Origin: Porcipelethomonas sp964621265
GTDB lineage: Bacteria > Bacillota > Clostridia > Oscillospirales > Ruminococcaceae
Assembly: GCA_964621265.1 (NCBI GenBank)
Contig: CAZULQ010000002.1
Location: 62,001 to 126,000, forward strand
Direction: 5' to 3'
DNA length: 64,000 nucleotides
Every line of letters starts with the position of its first letter. Positions within the stretch are counted from its first letter, which is position 1. The notes below the pieces were generated by a model that saw only the letters and a list, made by a program, of their open reading frames with translations, did no database searches and had not been told where the DNA came from. Positions 7,257-15,700 of this stretch are shown piece by piece. The translations under genes were made by a program, and so were the position numbers.

Positions 7257-8546
7257 ATGAAAACACCTGTTTATGATTTTCTTATGGAATATGCTCAGTC
7301 AGATGTAAAACGTCTGCACATGCCCGGTCACAAGGGTAAGCCGTTATCACCGGTATGCGCTTTCCGTCATGACCTTACTGAAATCAAGGGCGCTGACAGT
7401 CTTTTTGAAGCTGCCGGCATTATCGCCGAAAGCGAGGAGAACACCTCAAAGCTTTATGGCACGCTGCAAAGCTGTTATTCAACAGGTGGCTCGACTCTTT
7501 GTATTCAGACTATGCTTGCTCTCATGAAGCAGGAAAACAGAACCGTTATTGCGCTCAGAAATGTTCACAGAAGCTTTCTTTCTGCATGTACACTTCTCGG
7601 CATTCAGCCGCTCTGGCTTTTCAATGATTACAGTAACGGTATTTTATCAGGCGGCTTTCCGATGGAAGAGGCTGAGGAAATGCTCAGGGAATATGACAAT
7701 GCATGCATTTACCTCACATCACCCGATTACCTCGGAAAAACAGCTGATATAAAGGCGATTGCCGACCTTTGTCACCGTTATGGTGCCATTTTACTGGTTG
7801 ACAATGCCCACGGCGCACATCTTGTCGCAACAGACAGTCACCCTTCACAGCTTGGTGCTGACCTTTGCTGTGACTCAGCACACAAAATGCTTCCATGTCT
7901 GACAGGTGGTGCATATCTGCACATAATGAATCCCAAGTATAAAAACAGAGCAAAATCTGCTATGGCACTTTTTGGTTCGACAAGCCCGAGCTATCTTATC
8001 ATGGCGTCGCTCGACCTTTGTGCCGAATACATATCCGAAAGACTTGAGGCTGACTATAAGGCGGCTGCCGAAGCGCTTCATGAGCTGAGAGAAAAAATCA
8101 GCGGCAAATACACATTATGCGACGGCGAAATATTCCACCTCACGCTTTTCTGTGACGGCGATGACCTTGCAGAGCAGTTGAGAAAACGCAACATTGAATG
8201 TGAATATTCAGACAGCGACTGCATTGTAATGCTGTTTTCACCTGTCAATACGCCTGAGGAAATTGCTGAGGCGGCAGATATTCTTATGAAATGCGAGCCG
8301 AAACCGGCAAAGTGTTCGGAAAAACTCGTGTTCCCACGACCTGAGGTCGAAATGAATGTAAGAGACGCTGTTTTATGTTCATATGAGACTATTCCTGTCG
8401 AAAAAAGCTGCGGCAGAATCTGTGCGGGAGTCAATGTTCCGTGTCCGCCTGCTATTCCTATTGTTGCAAGCGGCGAAGTTATTGACGAAAACTGCATTAA
8501 AATTTTCAAAAGGTATGGCATTTTAACTGTAAATGTGGTAAAATAA
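7257..8546 (+). CDS. Orn/Lys/Arg decarboxylase-family PLP enzyme (YaaO-like)
   Basis: 429 residues. Belongs to the fold-I Orn/Lys/Arg decarboxylase major-domain family without the N-terminal wing domain, as in Bacillus YaaO/SpeA. Motifs: RLHMPGHKG near residue 20, YSTGGSTLCIQ near 75, the Asp-His pair in VDNAHGAH near 180 and the PLP lysine in CDSAHKMLP near 208. Known members decarboxylate arginine or lysine to polyamine precursors; which substrate applies here cannot be told. Its position before holB and ricT matches the yaaO-tmk-...-holB-yaaT neighbourhood of Bacillus subtilis. GAGGG lies 8 nt before the ATG. A hairpin follows at 8557-8580. Confidence 0.88.
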   Translation: MKTPVYDFLMEYAQSDVKRLHMPGHKGKPLSPVCAFRHDLTEIKGADSLFEAAGIIAESEENTSKLYGTLQSCYSTGGSTLCIQTMLALMKQENRTVIALRNVHRSFLSACTLLGIQPLWLFNDYSNGILSGGFPMEEAEEMLREYDNACIYLTSPDYLGKTADIKAIADLCHRYGAILLVDNAHGAHLVATDSHPSQLGADLCCDSAHKMLPCLTGGAYLHIMNPKYKNRAKSAMALFGSTSPSYLIMASLDLCAEYISERLEADYKAAAEALHELREKISGKYTLCDGEIFHLTLFCDGDDLAEQLRKRNIECEYSDSDCIVMLFSPVNTPEEIAEAADILMKCEPKPAKCSEKLVFPRPEVEMNVRDAVLCSYETIPVEKSCGRICAGVNVPCPPAIPIVASGEVIDENCIKIFKRYGILTVNVVK

Positions 8547-8556
8547 ATATTGGATG

Positions 8557-8580
8557 AGTGCGGAAAGACTTTTCCGCACT
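8557..8580 (+). terminator. Hairpin between decarboxylase gene and holB
   Basis: 10-bp stem AGTGCGGAAA (8557-8566) with its complement at 8571-8580 and a GACT loop; the following TTCTTGCTTT is only moderately U-rich, so it may be a weak terminator or attenuator before holB. Confidence 0.6.
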
Positions 8581-8622
8581 TTCTTGCTTTATGAACTTTT
8601 TGCAGAAGGAGGCTTCTTTGAA

Positions 8623-9609
8623 ATGATACATAGAATTTATGGAAACGAATATTTAAAGAATGCCTTCGGGGCTATGATGACGAGCGGAAGACTTCCGCAC
8701 GGATTTATAATTCATGGCGAAAAGGGTATGGGCAAAAAAACAGCGGCACACTATATGGCAAAGACGCTCCTTTGCGAAAAGAGCGGAACAGCGCCTTGTG
8801 ACGACTGCCGTTCCTGCAGGAATATTGACAAGGGAATACATCCTGACCTTATTGTTCCTGAGTGTTCGGGTAAGCTTATGACTTATTCCGTCGAGACGAT
8901 AAGAAATGTGTGTTCAGACGCAATTGTCGCACCTAACAACGGCAGCAGAAAGGTCTATTTTTTTCCCGACGCCGACAATATTCTTGTTCCTGCACAAAAT
9001 GCACTGCTAAAGCTCATTGAAGAGCCGCCGCCGTTTGCATATTTCATATTTACTGCGAAATCAAAGGACACCTTCCTGACCACCATTATTTCGAGAGTTG
9101 TGTCGCTGGGTGTTTCGGCGTGCAGCAATGATGAGTGTCTTGAGGCGCTTGCGGAAATGGGCGTTGAGACCGAAAAGGCGCAGGAGGCAGTTAAAGCCTT
9201 TGGCGGAAACATAGGAATGTGTATAAACTGGCTTGAAGATGAAAGTCTGCAAAAAATTGTGATGTTGACAAAAAATGCAGCAAATAGTATAATTAACAGA
9301 GACGAATACGGGCTTCTTGTCACATTGTCTTCTGACATAATCCGTGAAAGAAACAGCGCAGGAGTTTTCTTTGAAATGCTTGGCAGGGTTATTCGTGACG
9401 CTGCTGTACTGCAGATAAATCCGTCAGCGGGTTGTATAGGCTGTTGTCCCGACGAGGCTAAAAAGCTGAGTACTCGTCTGAGAACGTCCACAGCTGACAA
9501 TATGCAGAAATTTATAGCAAAGGCATCGGGTGACATTGCGGCAAATGTCAATGCACAGCTTGTCATGACGGGACTTTGCGGAGATATAATGAGCTGTAAG
9601 CTCAGATGA
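8623..9609 (+). CDS. holB: DNA polymerase III subunit delta' (clamp loader)
   Basis: 328 residues from ATG 8623, which has AGGAGG at 8607-8612, 10 nt before it; the frame is open to 8554 but without a better start. AAA+ ATPase fold: P-loop-like HGEKGMGKKTAAH near residue 30, a zinc-module cysteine set (CEKSG...CDDCRSC) near 55, and KLIEEPP near 130, the hallmark of DnaX/HolB proteins; ISRV is the SRC-like arginine finger region. It is a core part of the clamp loader that places the beta clamp on DNA. Following gene ricT is the conserved neighbour in Firmicutes. Confidence 0.93.
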   Translation: MIHRIYGNEYLKNAFGAMMTSGRLPHGFIIHGEKGMGKKTAAHYMAKTLLCEKSGTAPCDDCRSCRNIDKGIHPDLIVPECSGKLMTYSVETIRNVCSDAIVAPNNGSRKVYFFPDADNILVPAQNALLKLIEEPPPFAYFIFTAKSKDTFLTTIISRVVSLGVSACSNDECLEALAEMGVETEKAQEAVKAFGGNIGMCINWLEDESLQKIVMLTKNAANSIINRDEYGLLVTLSSDIIRERNSAGVFFEMLGRVIRDAAVLQINPSAGCIGCCPDEAKKLSTRLRTSTADNMQKFIAKASGDIAANVNAQLVMTGLCGDIMSCKLR

Positions 9610-9621
9610 CAAAATACGGTT

Positions 9622-9644
9622 TTCCGCTGTCCGAAAAAGCGGAA
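9622..9644 (+). other. Hairpin between holB and ricT
   Basis: TTCCGCT (9622-9628) pairs with AGCGGAA (9638-9644). No T-run follows, so it is more likely an mRNA processing or stability element than a terminator. Confidence 0.35.
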
Positions 9645-9681
9645 CGCATGAATAAAAACAATGCGGTGAATTGAGATAATA

Positions 9682-10545
9682 ATGACTGAAATAATCGGAA
9701 TACGCTTTAAAAAAGGCGGAAAGGTATATTACTTTTCATCAAAGGGAATTAAATTTGAAAACGGCGACAGAGCCATTGTCGAAACGGCAAGAGGCGTTGA
9801 GTGCGGCGAAGTTGTAATCGAAAACAGAAATATTGAGGATTCTGAAATTGTTGCACCTCTTAAGGATGTAATAAGAAAGGCGACTGACAAGGACCTTGCA
9901 ATTGTCGAAAAGAACCGTCAGAAGGAAAAGGAGGCTTTTGGAATATGCGAGGAAAAAATCGCATTCAGAAAGCTTAGTATGAACCTTATCGACGTTGAAT
10001 GTACATTCGACAACAACAAGATACTTTTCTATTTTACAGCTGAAAACCGTGTTGACTTCCGTGAGCTTGTAAAGGACCTGGCGGCTGTTTTTAAGACACG
10101 TATCGAGCTCAGACAAATCGGTGTCAGAGACGAAGCGAAAATACTTGGCGGACTTGGTATCTGCGGAAGAGAATTCTGTTGTAAGGGATACATGGGCGAC
10201 TTCCAGCCTGTGTCAATCAAGATGGCAAAGGAACAGGGGCTGTCACTTAATCCGACAAAGATTTCGGGTACATGCGGCAGACTTATGTGCTGTCTCAAAA
10301 ACGAACAGGCGGCTTATGAGGACCTGCTTAAAATCACACCTAAGGTCGGCGCTTATGTCAAGACTCCTGAATGCAAGGGATATGTTGAGGAAGTAAACCT
10401 TATCACAGGAAAAATGAAAATCAAGCCTGAAAAGAATGATGTGCCGATTTATGTACATCGTGATGACGTGACAATCATCAAGGATTCTGAAATCAAGCTT
10501 AACCGTGAAGAAATCAAGGCTCTAAGAGAGCTTGAGGATAAATAA
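9682..10545 (+). CDS. ricT: RicT/YaaT, PSP1-domain iron-sulfur protein
   Basis: 287 residues. Starts with TEIIGIRFKKGGKVYYF and contains the PSP1 C-terminal domain (about residues 60-145). The cysteine motifs GICGREFCC near 155 and CGRLMCCL near 195 match those that ligate the [4Fe-4S] cluster of the RicA-RicF-RicT complex. In Bacillus that Y-complex binds RNase Y, guiding mRNA maturation, and affects sporulation, biofilm and competence. The local ribosome site is weak (GGTGA about 12 nt upstream), hinting at coupling with holB. It is the last gene before a strong terminator. Confidence 0.93.
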   Translation: MTEIIGIRFKKGGKVYYFSSKGIKFENGDRAIVETARGVECGEVVIENRNIEDSEIVAPLKDVIRKATDKDLAIVEKNRQKEKEAFGICEEKIAFRKLSMNLIDVECTFDNNKILFYFTAENRVDFRELVKDLAAVFKTRIELRQIGVRDEAKILGGLGICGREFCCKGYMGDFQPVSIKMAKEQGLSLNPTKISGTCGRLMCCLKNEQAAYEDLLKITPKVGAYVKTPECKGYVEEVNLITGKMKIKPEKNDVPIYVHRDDVTIIKDSEIKLNREEIKALRELEDK

Positions 10546-10547
10546 AG

Positions 10548-10574
10548 AAAGGACTGCAAAAGCAGTCCTTTTTT
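10548..10574. terminator. Terminator after ricT, also serving AraC gene
   Basis: 10-bp stem AAAGGACTGC / GCAGTCCTTT with AAAA loop, T-runs on both strands; the plus-strand T-run overlaps the stop codon of the convergent AraC gene. Confidence 0.9.
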
Positions 10575-11418
10575 ATTGTCTGTTATTTTTTCTGAATGCC
10601 AGTGCCGAAATGCCCTCGCATTTCTTGAATTGTCTCGAAAAATTGCTCTGGTCGTTAAATCCGCTCTGACGCGCGATTTCTTCGATAGATTTGTCAGTTG
10701 ATGACAAAAGCTCCTTGGCATAATTTATCCTTCGCTGAATAATATGCTGGAAGATTGTCTCTCCGTATTCCTTTTTGAATTCACGGGTCAGATAGTACTT
10801 GTTTATGTAAAATGCAGTTGAAATATCGTCAAGATTTATATTCTCAGTAAAATGAGAGTCGATATATTCCAGTACGGATTTCATCTGTGAGCTGTAGTTT
10901 TCAACAGGCCCTATAATATTGGGATTAGCTATTACTATAGTCAGAATGTCCGTTATAAGCTTTGCGTTAATAATCTCCGTATTTACCGACTTATGCGAAT
11001 TATTCGCTATTACTTCATAAACTATCGTTACAAGGTCGTTTAATGAATGCGGCAGAAAAACAGTTCCATAGACACTTTTAAAAAGCTCATAATAATATGA
11101 CGCAGAAACTCCGTTGAAGTTAATCCAGAGAACACTCCAGGGATTGTTCGGGTCACATCTGAACATGTGCGGATTATGGCTGTCTATAAAAAGACCCTGC
11201 CCCTCCACGAGACGATGTTCTATACCGTTATAAATCAGAACACCCTCCCCGCTTAAAACAAACGCAATCAAAAAGCTGTCAATCTGGTTGCATCTGGTCA
11301 CACCCGCATATTTCGACGGCATGAACCCGACCTCCTGAATATGCAGAAGCTGTTTGCTTATGGTAGAAACAGGAGTGTTTCTGATTCTTATTAATTTATT
11401 TTGATTTATATTGTTCAT
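10573..11418 (-). CDS. AraC-family transcriptional regulator
   Basis: 281 residues. N-terminal AraC-type cupin sensor (about residues 25-150; GEGVLIYNG, GQGLFIDSHNPH) and C-terminal double helix-turn-helix (about 180-278), with IEEIARQSGFNDQSNFSRQFKK as the second HTH and YNKYYL-type FYINKYYLTREFKKEYG in the first. Such proteins usually sense a sugar and activate catabolic genes. The gene has its own consensus promoter. No obvious sugar operon is adjacent; upstream, in the divergent direction, lies a non-coding transcription unit and then pfp. AAGGGG precedes ATG 11418 by 6 nt. Target and ligand unknown. Confidence 0.93.
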   Translation of the reverse strand: MNNINQNKLIRIRNTPVSTISKQLLHIQEVGFMPSKYAGVTRCNQIDSFLIAFVLSGEGVLIYNGIEHRLVEGQGLFIDSHNPHMFRCDPNNPWSVLWINFNGVSASYYYELFKSVYGTVFLPHSLNDLVTIVYEVIANNSHKSVNTEIINAKLITDILTIVIANPNIIGPVENYSSQMKSVLEYIDSHFTENINLDDISTAFYINKYYLTREFKKEYGETIFQHIIQRRINYAKELLSSTDKSIEEIARQSGFNDQSNFSRQFKKCEGISALAFRKNNRQ

Positions 11419-11451
11419 TCAGTTCCCCTTAACCCCATGTTTTACCTTTAC

Positions 11452-11480
11452 ATTATACCAAATATAGTGAATAAAGTCAA
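11452..11480 (-). promoter_or_regulatory. Promoter of AraC-family gene
   Basis: Minus strand TTGACT (11480-11475), 17-nt spacer, TATAAT (11457-11452). Confidence 0.8.
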
Positions 11481-11574
11481 TTGAAGCAGGATTATGTTTA
11501 AAAAGTTATCAAAGAAATATAAAGCATATATTGCCTCACGTCAATAAAATCCAAAAAGTCATCAATAAAGTCTG

Positions 11575-11603
11575 TTGTGTTTTAGGGACTGTTATATTAT
11601 AAT
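11575..11603 (+). promoter_or_regulatory. Promoter of orphan non-coding transcript
   Basis: TTGTGT (11575-11580), 17-nt spacer, TATAAT (11598-11603). No open reading frame of any size follows before the terminator at 11853-11897. Confidence 0.65.
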
Positions 11604-11609
11604 AATTTA

Positions 11610-11897
11610 GGTTGAAAAGGGACGTTCAACATATAAAAAGATAACAGACTTAAAGTATCGGCAAATCAGTTACAGCTACTAAAATATAAGCTCTGCCATA
11701 TAATATACTTATTTTTTATTCAATGAAATAATTATAACATCCGTTTGAATACACATCCTTTTCTGAGAACTGACAAATCCGTTCCGGGATACGCAGCCGG
11801 ACGTATCAGAGAGGCCGGAACGGTATATTTTAAGTTTAAAAACATCATTTTGCAGGTTTTGTTCCGCACATATACGGAATAAGACTTGTTTTTTTTT
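11610..11897 (+). ncRNA. Candidate structured non-coding RNA (about 285 nt)
   Basis: A promoter at 11575-11603 and a strong intrinsic terminator at 11853-11897 delimit a unit with no plausible coding frame or ribosome site. Internal structure: GTTGAA/TTCAAC hairpin at the 5' end (11611-11630); a coaxial two-helix element at 11779-11823 made of a 9-bp stem CCGTTCCGG/CCGGAACGG (11779-11787 with 11815-11823), a 6-bp stem GATACG/CGTATC (11788-11793 with 11802-11807), an 8-nt loop and a 7-nt purine bulge AGAGAGG. The 3' strand of the first stem (CGGAAC) is also complementary to GTTCCG in the terminator stem, so the two could compete, as in a riboswitch. It matches no riboswitch, 6S, SRP, tmRNA or RNase P motif that I recognise. 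Confidence 0.5.
11853..11897 (+). terminator. Intrinsic terminator of orphan transcript
   Basis: A 14-bp stem with three G-U pairs (11853-11866 with 11875-11888), 8-nt loop, then nine consecutive T (11889-11897). The 5' arm can alternatively pair with the 11815-11823 strand of the upstream element. Confidence 0.85.
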
Positions 11898-11914
11898 GCA
11901 ATCTATATTATAAT
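11886..11914 (+). promoter_or_regulatory. Promoter of pfp
   Basis: TTGTTT (11886-11891), 17-nt spacer, TATAAT (11909-11914); the -35 lies in the T-run of the preceding terminator. The expected start at about 11921 is at a GTGCTG/CAGCAC palindrome. Confidence 0.65.
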
Positions 11915-11920
11915 AATAAA

Positions 11921-12019
11921 GTGCTGTTACAGCACAGACAGAGAGGGATATATTTTCAGCAGTATTGCTGACAGTACAGAGCATTGTAAAATTATCTCAT
12001 GCGGCCGCATATGTGATAA
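11921..12019 (+). promoter_or_regulatory. Structured leader of pfp with three palindromes
   Basis: Three inverted repeats in about 100 nt: GTGCTG-tta-CAGCAC (11921-11935), TCAGCA-gtat-TGCTGA (11956-11971), and TTATC...GATAA around the perfect 12-bp palindrome ATGCGGCCGCAT (11993-12019). The first two share CAGCA/TGCTG arms in opposite order and could exchange partners in RNA; as DNA, the first lies on the transcription start and could be an operator. Confidence 0.45.
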
Positions 12020-12063
12020 CTGTTTCAACTGTACTGAGTTTGCGGCAGAACGGAGTTTTATTT

Positions 12064-13287
12064 ATGAATATTGCAGCTGCACAGTCAGGCGGACCTACAT
12101 GCGCCATAAACGCATCATTGGCAGGAGTTTTCACTGCTGCTTCAAAGTGTCCTGAGATTGACAAGATTTACGGCTCAATCAACGGGATTGAGGGTATTAT
12201 CAACGATGACCTTGTTGATATGAGAACTATTATAAGAAACAATGAGGACCTGGAGCTTTTAAAGCTTACTCCTTCAACAGTTCTCGGCTCATGCCGCTAC
12301 AAGCTTCCTGAGGATGAAAACGATGAGGTTTATGAAAGCATAGTACGCACATTCAGAAAAAACAGCATTGACATGTTTTTCTACATCGGCGGTAACGACT
12401 CTATGGACACCGTTACAAAGCTTTCAAAATATTTCAAAAAGAATAATATTGACATAAAGGTTATAGGCATTCCTAAAACAATCGACAACGACCTTATGGG
12501 AACAGACCATACTCCCGGCTTTGGCTCTGCGGCGAAGTATGTTGCCGCAACAATTCAGGAAATCACAAGAGACAGCTCGGTTTACAGCGTAAAGTCTGTT
12601 ACAATCGTTGAGATAATGGGTCGTGACGCAGGCTGGCTCACAGCTTCAACATGCGTACTCAAAGCAAACGACGAGCACGCTCCGCACCTTATTTATCTCC
12701 CTGAGGCACCATTCAGCGTTGAACGTTTCTTAGAGGACGTAAGAAGAATGCTTACTGAACACAAGGCGGTTATCGTTGCGGTTTCTGAGGGCTTAAAGCT
12801 CAGCGACGGCGAATATGCCGCAGAGGGATTCCAGTCGGGCGCAAACGACAGCTTTGGTCACAAATATTTATCAGGTATCGGAAAGTGCCTTGAAAATATC
12901 GTAAGAGACGAAATCGGCTGTAAGGTTCGTTCAATCGAGCTTAACGTTATGCAGAGATGCGCTTCACATATCGCATCAAAAACAGATATCGACGAGTCTC
13001 TCAAAATCGGCGAGGAAGCTGTTAAAACAGCGCTTTCAGGCGAAACAGGCAAGATGATGGCGTTTAAGCGTATAAGCGACAGACCTTATTTTGTTGAGAT
13101 TGTTCCTGTTGAGGCGGCTGACGTTGCCAACAAGGAAAGACTTTTCCCTAAGGAATGGATTAACAATCAGGGAAATAACGTTACAACACAGGCGCTTGAC
13201 TACTTCCTTCCGCTTATTCAGGGCGAGCTTAACATCTTCATGAAAAACGGCATGCCTGTACACTTCAAAATTCCAAGCTGGTTCTAA
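12064..13287 (+). CDS. pfp: 6-phosphofructokinase, pyrophosphate-dependent type
   Basis: 407 residues from ATG 12064 (GGAG 8 nt upstream); the open frame extends further up but without support. Phosphofructokinase fold: AAAQSGGPTCAINAS at the N-terminus, IGGNDSMDT near residue 105, and IPKTIDNDL near 140. The Asp that replaces the Gly of the GGDGS phosphate site and the Lys of PKTIDND are the family markers for PPi instead of ATP use. It phosphorylates fructose-6-phosphate reversibly with PPi, common in anaerobic fibre degraders. MGRDAGWLTA near 180 is the substrate loop. It is followed 12 bp later by a cysteine-rich redox-type gene. Confidence 0.92.
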   Translation: MNIAAAQSGGPTCAINASLAGVFTAASKCPEIDKIYGSINGIEGIINDDLVDMRTIIRNNEDLELLKLTPSTVLGSCRYKLPEDENDEVYESIVRTFRKNSIDMFFYIGGNDSMDTVTKLSKYFKKNNIDIKVIGIPKTIDNDLMGTDHTPGFGSAAKYVAATIQEITRDSSVYSVKSVTIVEIMGRDAGWLTASTCVLKANDEHAPHLIYLPEAPFSVERFLEDVRRMLTEHKAVIVAVSEGLKLSDGEYAAEGFQSGANDSFGHKYLSGIGKCLENIVRDEIGCKVRSIELNVMQRCASHIASKTDIDESLKIGEEAVKTALSGETGKMMAFKRISDRPYFVEIVPVEAADVANKERLFPKEWINNQGNNVTTQALDYFLPLIQGELNIFMKNGMPVHFKIPSWF

Positions 13288-13299
13288 AAGGAGACTAAC

Positions 13300-13752
13300 A
13301 TGAAAAAATCCGAAAAAGCAGTAGAGCTTTTCAACGGCGGATACAACTGCTCACAGGCTGTTGTCGGCGCATTTGCCGAGGAGCTGGGTCTTGACCTTAA
13401 AACAGCGCTTATGCTTTCGTCATCATTCGGCGGCGGCATGGGCAGAATGAGAGAGGTGTGCGGCGCTGTAAGCGGAATGTTTATGGTGGCAGGTATGAAA
13501 TACGGATACTCGGACCCTAAGGATACTGCCGCCAAAACTGCGCACTACAAGCTGATTCAGCACCTTGCAGAAAAATTCAAGGAGCGCAACCGCTATATCA
13601 TCTGCCGTCAGCTTCTGGGACTTGAGGGACAGGACAACAGCTATGTCCCGTCGGAAAGAACGGCTGAGTATTACAAAAAAAGACCGTGCGCAGAGCTTGT
13701 AAGAGACGCTGCGGAAATTCTTGAGGAATATATGGAACAGTCGGCAGAATAA
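13300..13752 (+). CDS. C-GCAxxG-C-C family (C_GCAxxG_C_C) putative redox protein
   Basis: 150 residues. N-terminal helix with GGYNCSQAV near residue 15, then SSSFGGGMGRMREVCGAVSGMFM near 45-67 and later ICRQLLG and RPCAELV cysteines: the spaced Cys pattern that defines this family. Members are often next to redox enzymes or transporters but have no proven function. AAGGAG 7 nt before ATG; 12 bp downstream of pfp, so very likely in its operon. Membrane segments are not evident. Confidence 0.85.
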   Translation: MKKSEKAVELFNGGYNCSQAVVGAFAEELGLDLKTALMLSSSFGGGMGRMREVCGAVSGMFMVAGMKYGYSDPKDTAAKTAHYKLIQHLAEKFKERNRYIICRQLLGLEGQDNSYVPSERTAEYYKKRPCAELVRDAAEILEEYMEQSAE

Positions 13753-13798
13753 TGCGGGCTTCCATGCCTTGAATGAAATTTTAATTTTATACAATACA

Positions 13799-13832
13799 AA
13801 AAAGGACTGCTCCGATTGGAACAGTCCTTTTT
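13799..13832. terminator. Bidirectional terminator
   Basis: 11-bp stem AAAAAGGACTG / CAGTCCTTTTT with a 12-nt loop that contains a further TCC/GGA pairing; T-runs on both strands, between convergent genes. Confidence 0.9.
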
Positions 13833-13834
13833 CA

Positions 13835-14113
13835 TTAACTTTTAACAGTTCTGAGCCATGCATTTGCAAGGTCAAGTGCTTCATAGAGACTATCTTTTTC
13901 ACTGCTTTTTGTAATAGCCTTGTTAGGTGGAAGTGTTAAGTCCGTTGACATCTGGTAAACCTTGATTTTGCTTGCAACCTCAAGGTCCTTGACCTTGGTT
14001 TTCTTAAGAATCTGCAGCATAACTACATATTCATCCCACATATTTCCATAATAAATCACATTATCATGTCTTACAAGCGGATAACCTTTATAAGTAAAAA
14101 AATTGCTGCTCAT
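13835..14113 (-). CDS. Small conserved protein of unknown function
   Basis: 92 residues, start ATG 14113 with AGGAGGAG 7 nt upstream. N-terminus MSSNFFTYKGYPLVR followed by NVIYYGNM and YVVMLQI, then a hydrophilic C-terminal half ending in YEALDLANAWL. It looks like a small soluble alpha/beta protein; I recognise similar short proteins in Clostridia, all without known function. It stands alone between two terminated regions. Confidence 0.75.
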   Translation of the reverse strand: MSSNFFTYKGYPLVRHDNVIYYGNMWDEYVVMLQILKKTKVKDLEVASKIKVYQMSTDLTLPPNKAITKSSEKDSLYEALDLANAWLRTVKS

Positions 14114-14227
14114 AGTATTTCTCCTCCTTATCCCGACGGCAAAAACCCTTTTACAAAGATTTTCCCGTTCTCTATGTCTTATATAATCATTCTATCATAT
14201 TTCGTATGCGTAAAAAGTCGAAAAGGA

Positions 14228-15700
14228 TTACCAGTTCATAACAAATTCTTCAGCTGTATCAAACTTTTCAAGGTTTTCAATCAGAAGGTCAACGTATGCA
14301 CGTCTGCACTTAAAGCATGGTGAGCCATTAACACTGATAAGCACCATCTTTCCGTCCGATTCATAGAAATCAACATCCTGCTTTGTCCTGCCGTTCTGTG
14401 TTTCAAGCTCGATTGAAACAATCGGGTCGCCCGACGGCTCTTCGTCAAGCACAAATTCCTCGGCTGATGTTTCAAGCAGGAATGTGTAGAACTTTCTGAA
14501 ACGTTCAGAATCGCAGTCCTCGCCGTTTTTAGTAACAACATAGTCGTCCTTGCCTGTGCCGCTTCCCTTGAAGCTTACTGACTCGCCGCCGTTTACATTG
14601 ATATCAAGCTTTCCGATATCCCATACATAAACGCCGAAAATAAGTCTTGATGTGATATCACCGGGGGAAACTGTTGTCCATACGAGGTCGTCTGCGGAAA
14701 CTGCATAGATAACGTCGTTGTCATCAAAGGTTACTGCGTAGTATGACGCACCGTCGAGTTCAAGCTTGTCACCGATTTTCAGAACATGCTCGCCCTGTTC
14801 GTCTGTTTTCATTGTAACAGTACAGAAAGGTTCAGCAAGACCTGTGCCCGCAATAGTATCCTCATCAGGACATGCGGCAATGATTGACTTTGCAGTAAGT
14901 CCGAACATACCATGTGTTGTAGTCTGTGACTTTTCAGCGTCAAGGTATGCAAAAACAGGCTGTGTCATGTAGTGAGTTGCAAGTGAACCGCTTGTTGTAT
15001 CGCCTTCGTCAGCAGATTTATCATACTCGATTAAAATGTCATAATCAAGGTCTGCCCTGTCAACGTTTACAGACTCGATTTTCGGATAAGCGTCCTCCGC
15101 AGGCGCTTCAAGAAGCGTTGTTGAAATGAAGTTTTCTTTCTGATTCATGAAAACGCTAAGCGCATTTGTGGAAGCAAGATAAACTGCATCTCCGCCCTTT
15201 TCCATGCAGTAGGTTTCGCCGTCAACAGGCGAAGCGTCGCCGACCAAGATAGTCTTTTCTTCCTTGCCTGTCTTGACTGTGATTTCAAGCACTGGCTTTT
15301 CAAGTCCGTATTTTGCAAGGTCAGCAGGATTTTTCTCGGCTGTTGAGTCGCTCTGAAGCTCTGACGCTCTTGTAAGTAAGGACGCAGTAAGAGTTCTGTT
15401 GACATCAAGCTTTTCAATTCCTTCGATTGTAAAGAGGATATTTCCGTCCTCGTCCTTACCGTCAGGATAGCCCTTGAAAAGCTCGTTTTGTCCGTCGCTT
15501 ACCGAAACATATTCAACATCGGCTTTATCATACGCAAAAAGCGCAGTAGGAACAGAAGCTTCATCTATAACAGATGTCACCTCAGAAGAAGACGTATCTG
15601 CCGCTTCGTCCCCGCCTGTCAGCATAACTGCGGCATATGCGCCGCCCGCAACAACGAGGGCAGCAGCACAGCCGATAAGTGCCTTTGCATTTTTTTTCAT
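14228..15700 (-). CDS. DUF4340-domain membrane-anchored protein
   Basis: 490 residues. One N-terminal membrane anchor (about residues 8-28) and then a long extracellular region with repeated DUF4340-type units (DLAKYGLEKPVLEITV..., TGLAEPFCTVTM...). It overlaps the 3' end of the GldG-like gene by 4 bp and is thus the last gene of an ABC transporter operon. In Bacteroidetes and Cyanobacteria the same domain accompanies GldA/F/G-type transporters; the function in Clostridia is unknown, possibly a surface or wall-associated partner of the transporter. Confidence 0.83.
   Translation of the reverse strand: MKKNAKALIGCAAALVVAGGAYAAVMLTGGDEAADTSSSEVTSVIDEASVPTALFAYDKADVEYVSVSDGQNELFKGYPDGKDEDGNILFTIEGIEKLDVNRTLTASLLTRASELQSDSTAEKNPADLAKYGLEKPVLEITVKTGKEEKTILVGDASPVDGETYCMEKGGDAVYLASTNALSVFMNQKENFISTTLLEAPAEDAYPKIESVNVDRADLDYDILIEYDKSADEGDTTSGSLATHYMTQPVFAYLDAEKSQTTTHGMFGLTAKSIIAACPDEDTIAGTGLAEPFCTVTMKTDEQGEHVLKIGDKLELDGASYYAVTFDDNDVIYAVSADDLVWTTVSPGDITSRLIFGVYVWDIGKLDINVNGGESVSFKGSGTGKDDYVVTKNGEDCDSERFRKFYTFLLETSAEEFVLDEEPSGDPIVSIELETQNGRTKQDVDFYESDGKMVLISVNGSPCFKCRRAYVDLLIENLEKFDTAEEFVMNW

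Noticed and set aside
11965..12063. Longer N-terminus of pfp starting before 12064
   Set aside because: The extra residues cross the palindromic leader and do not resemble the family; GGAG fits ATG 12064.
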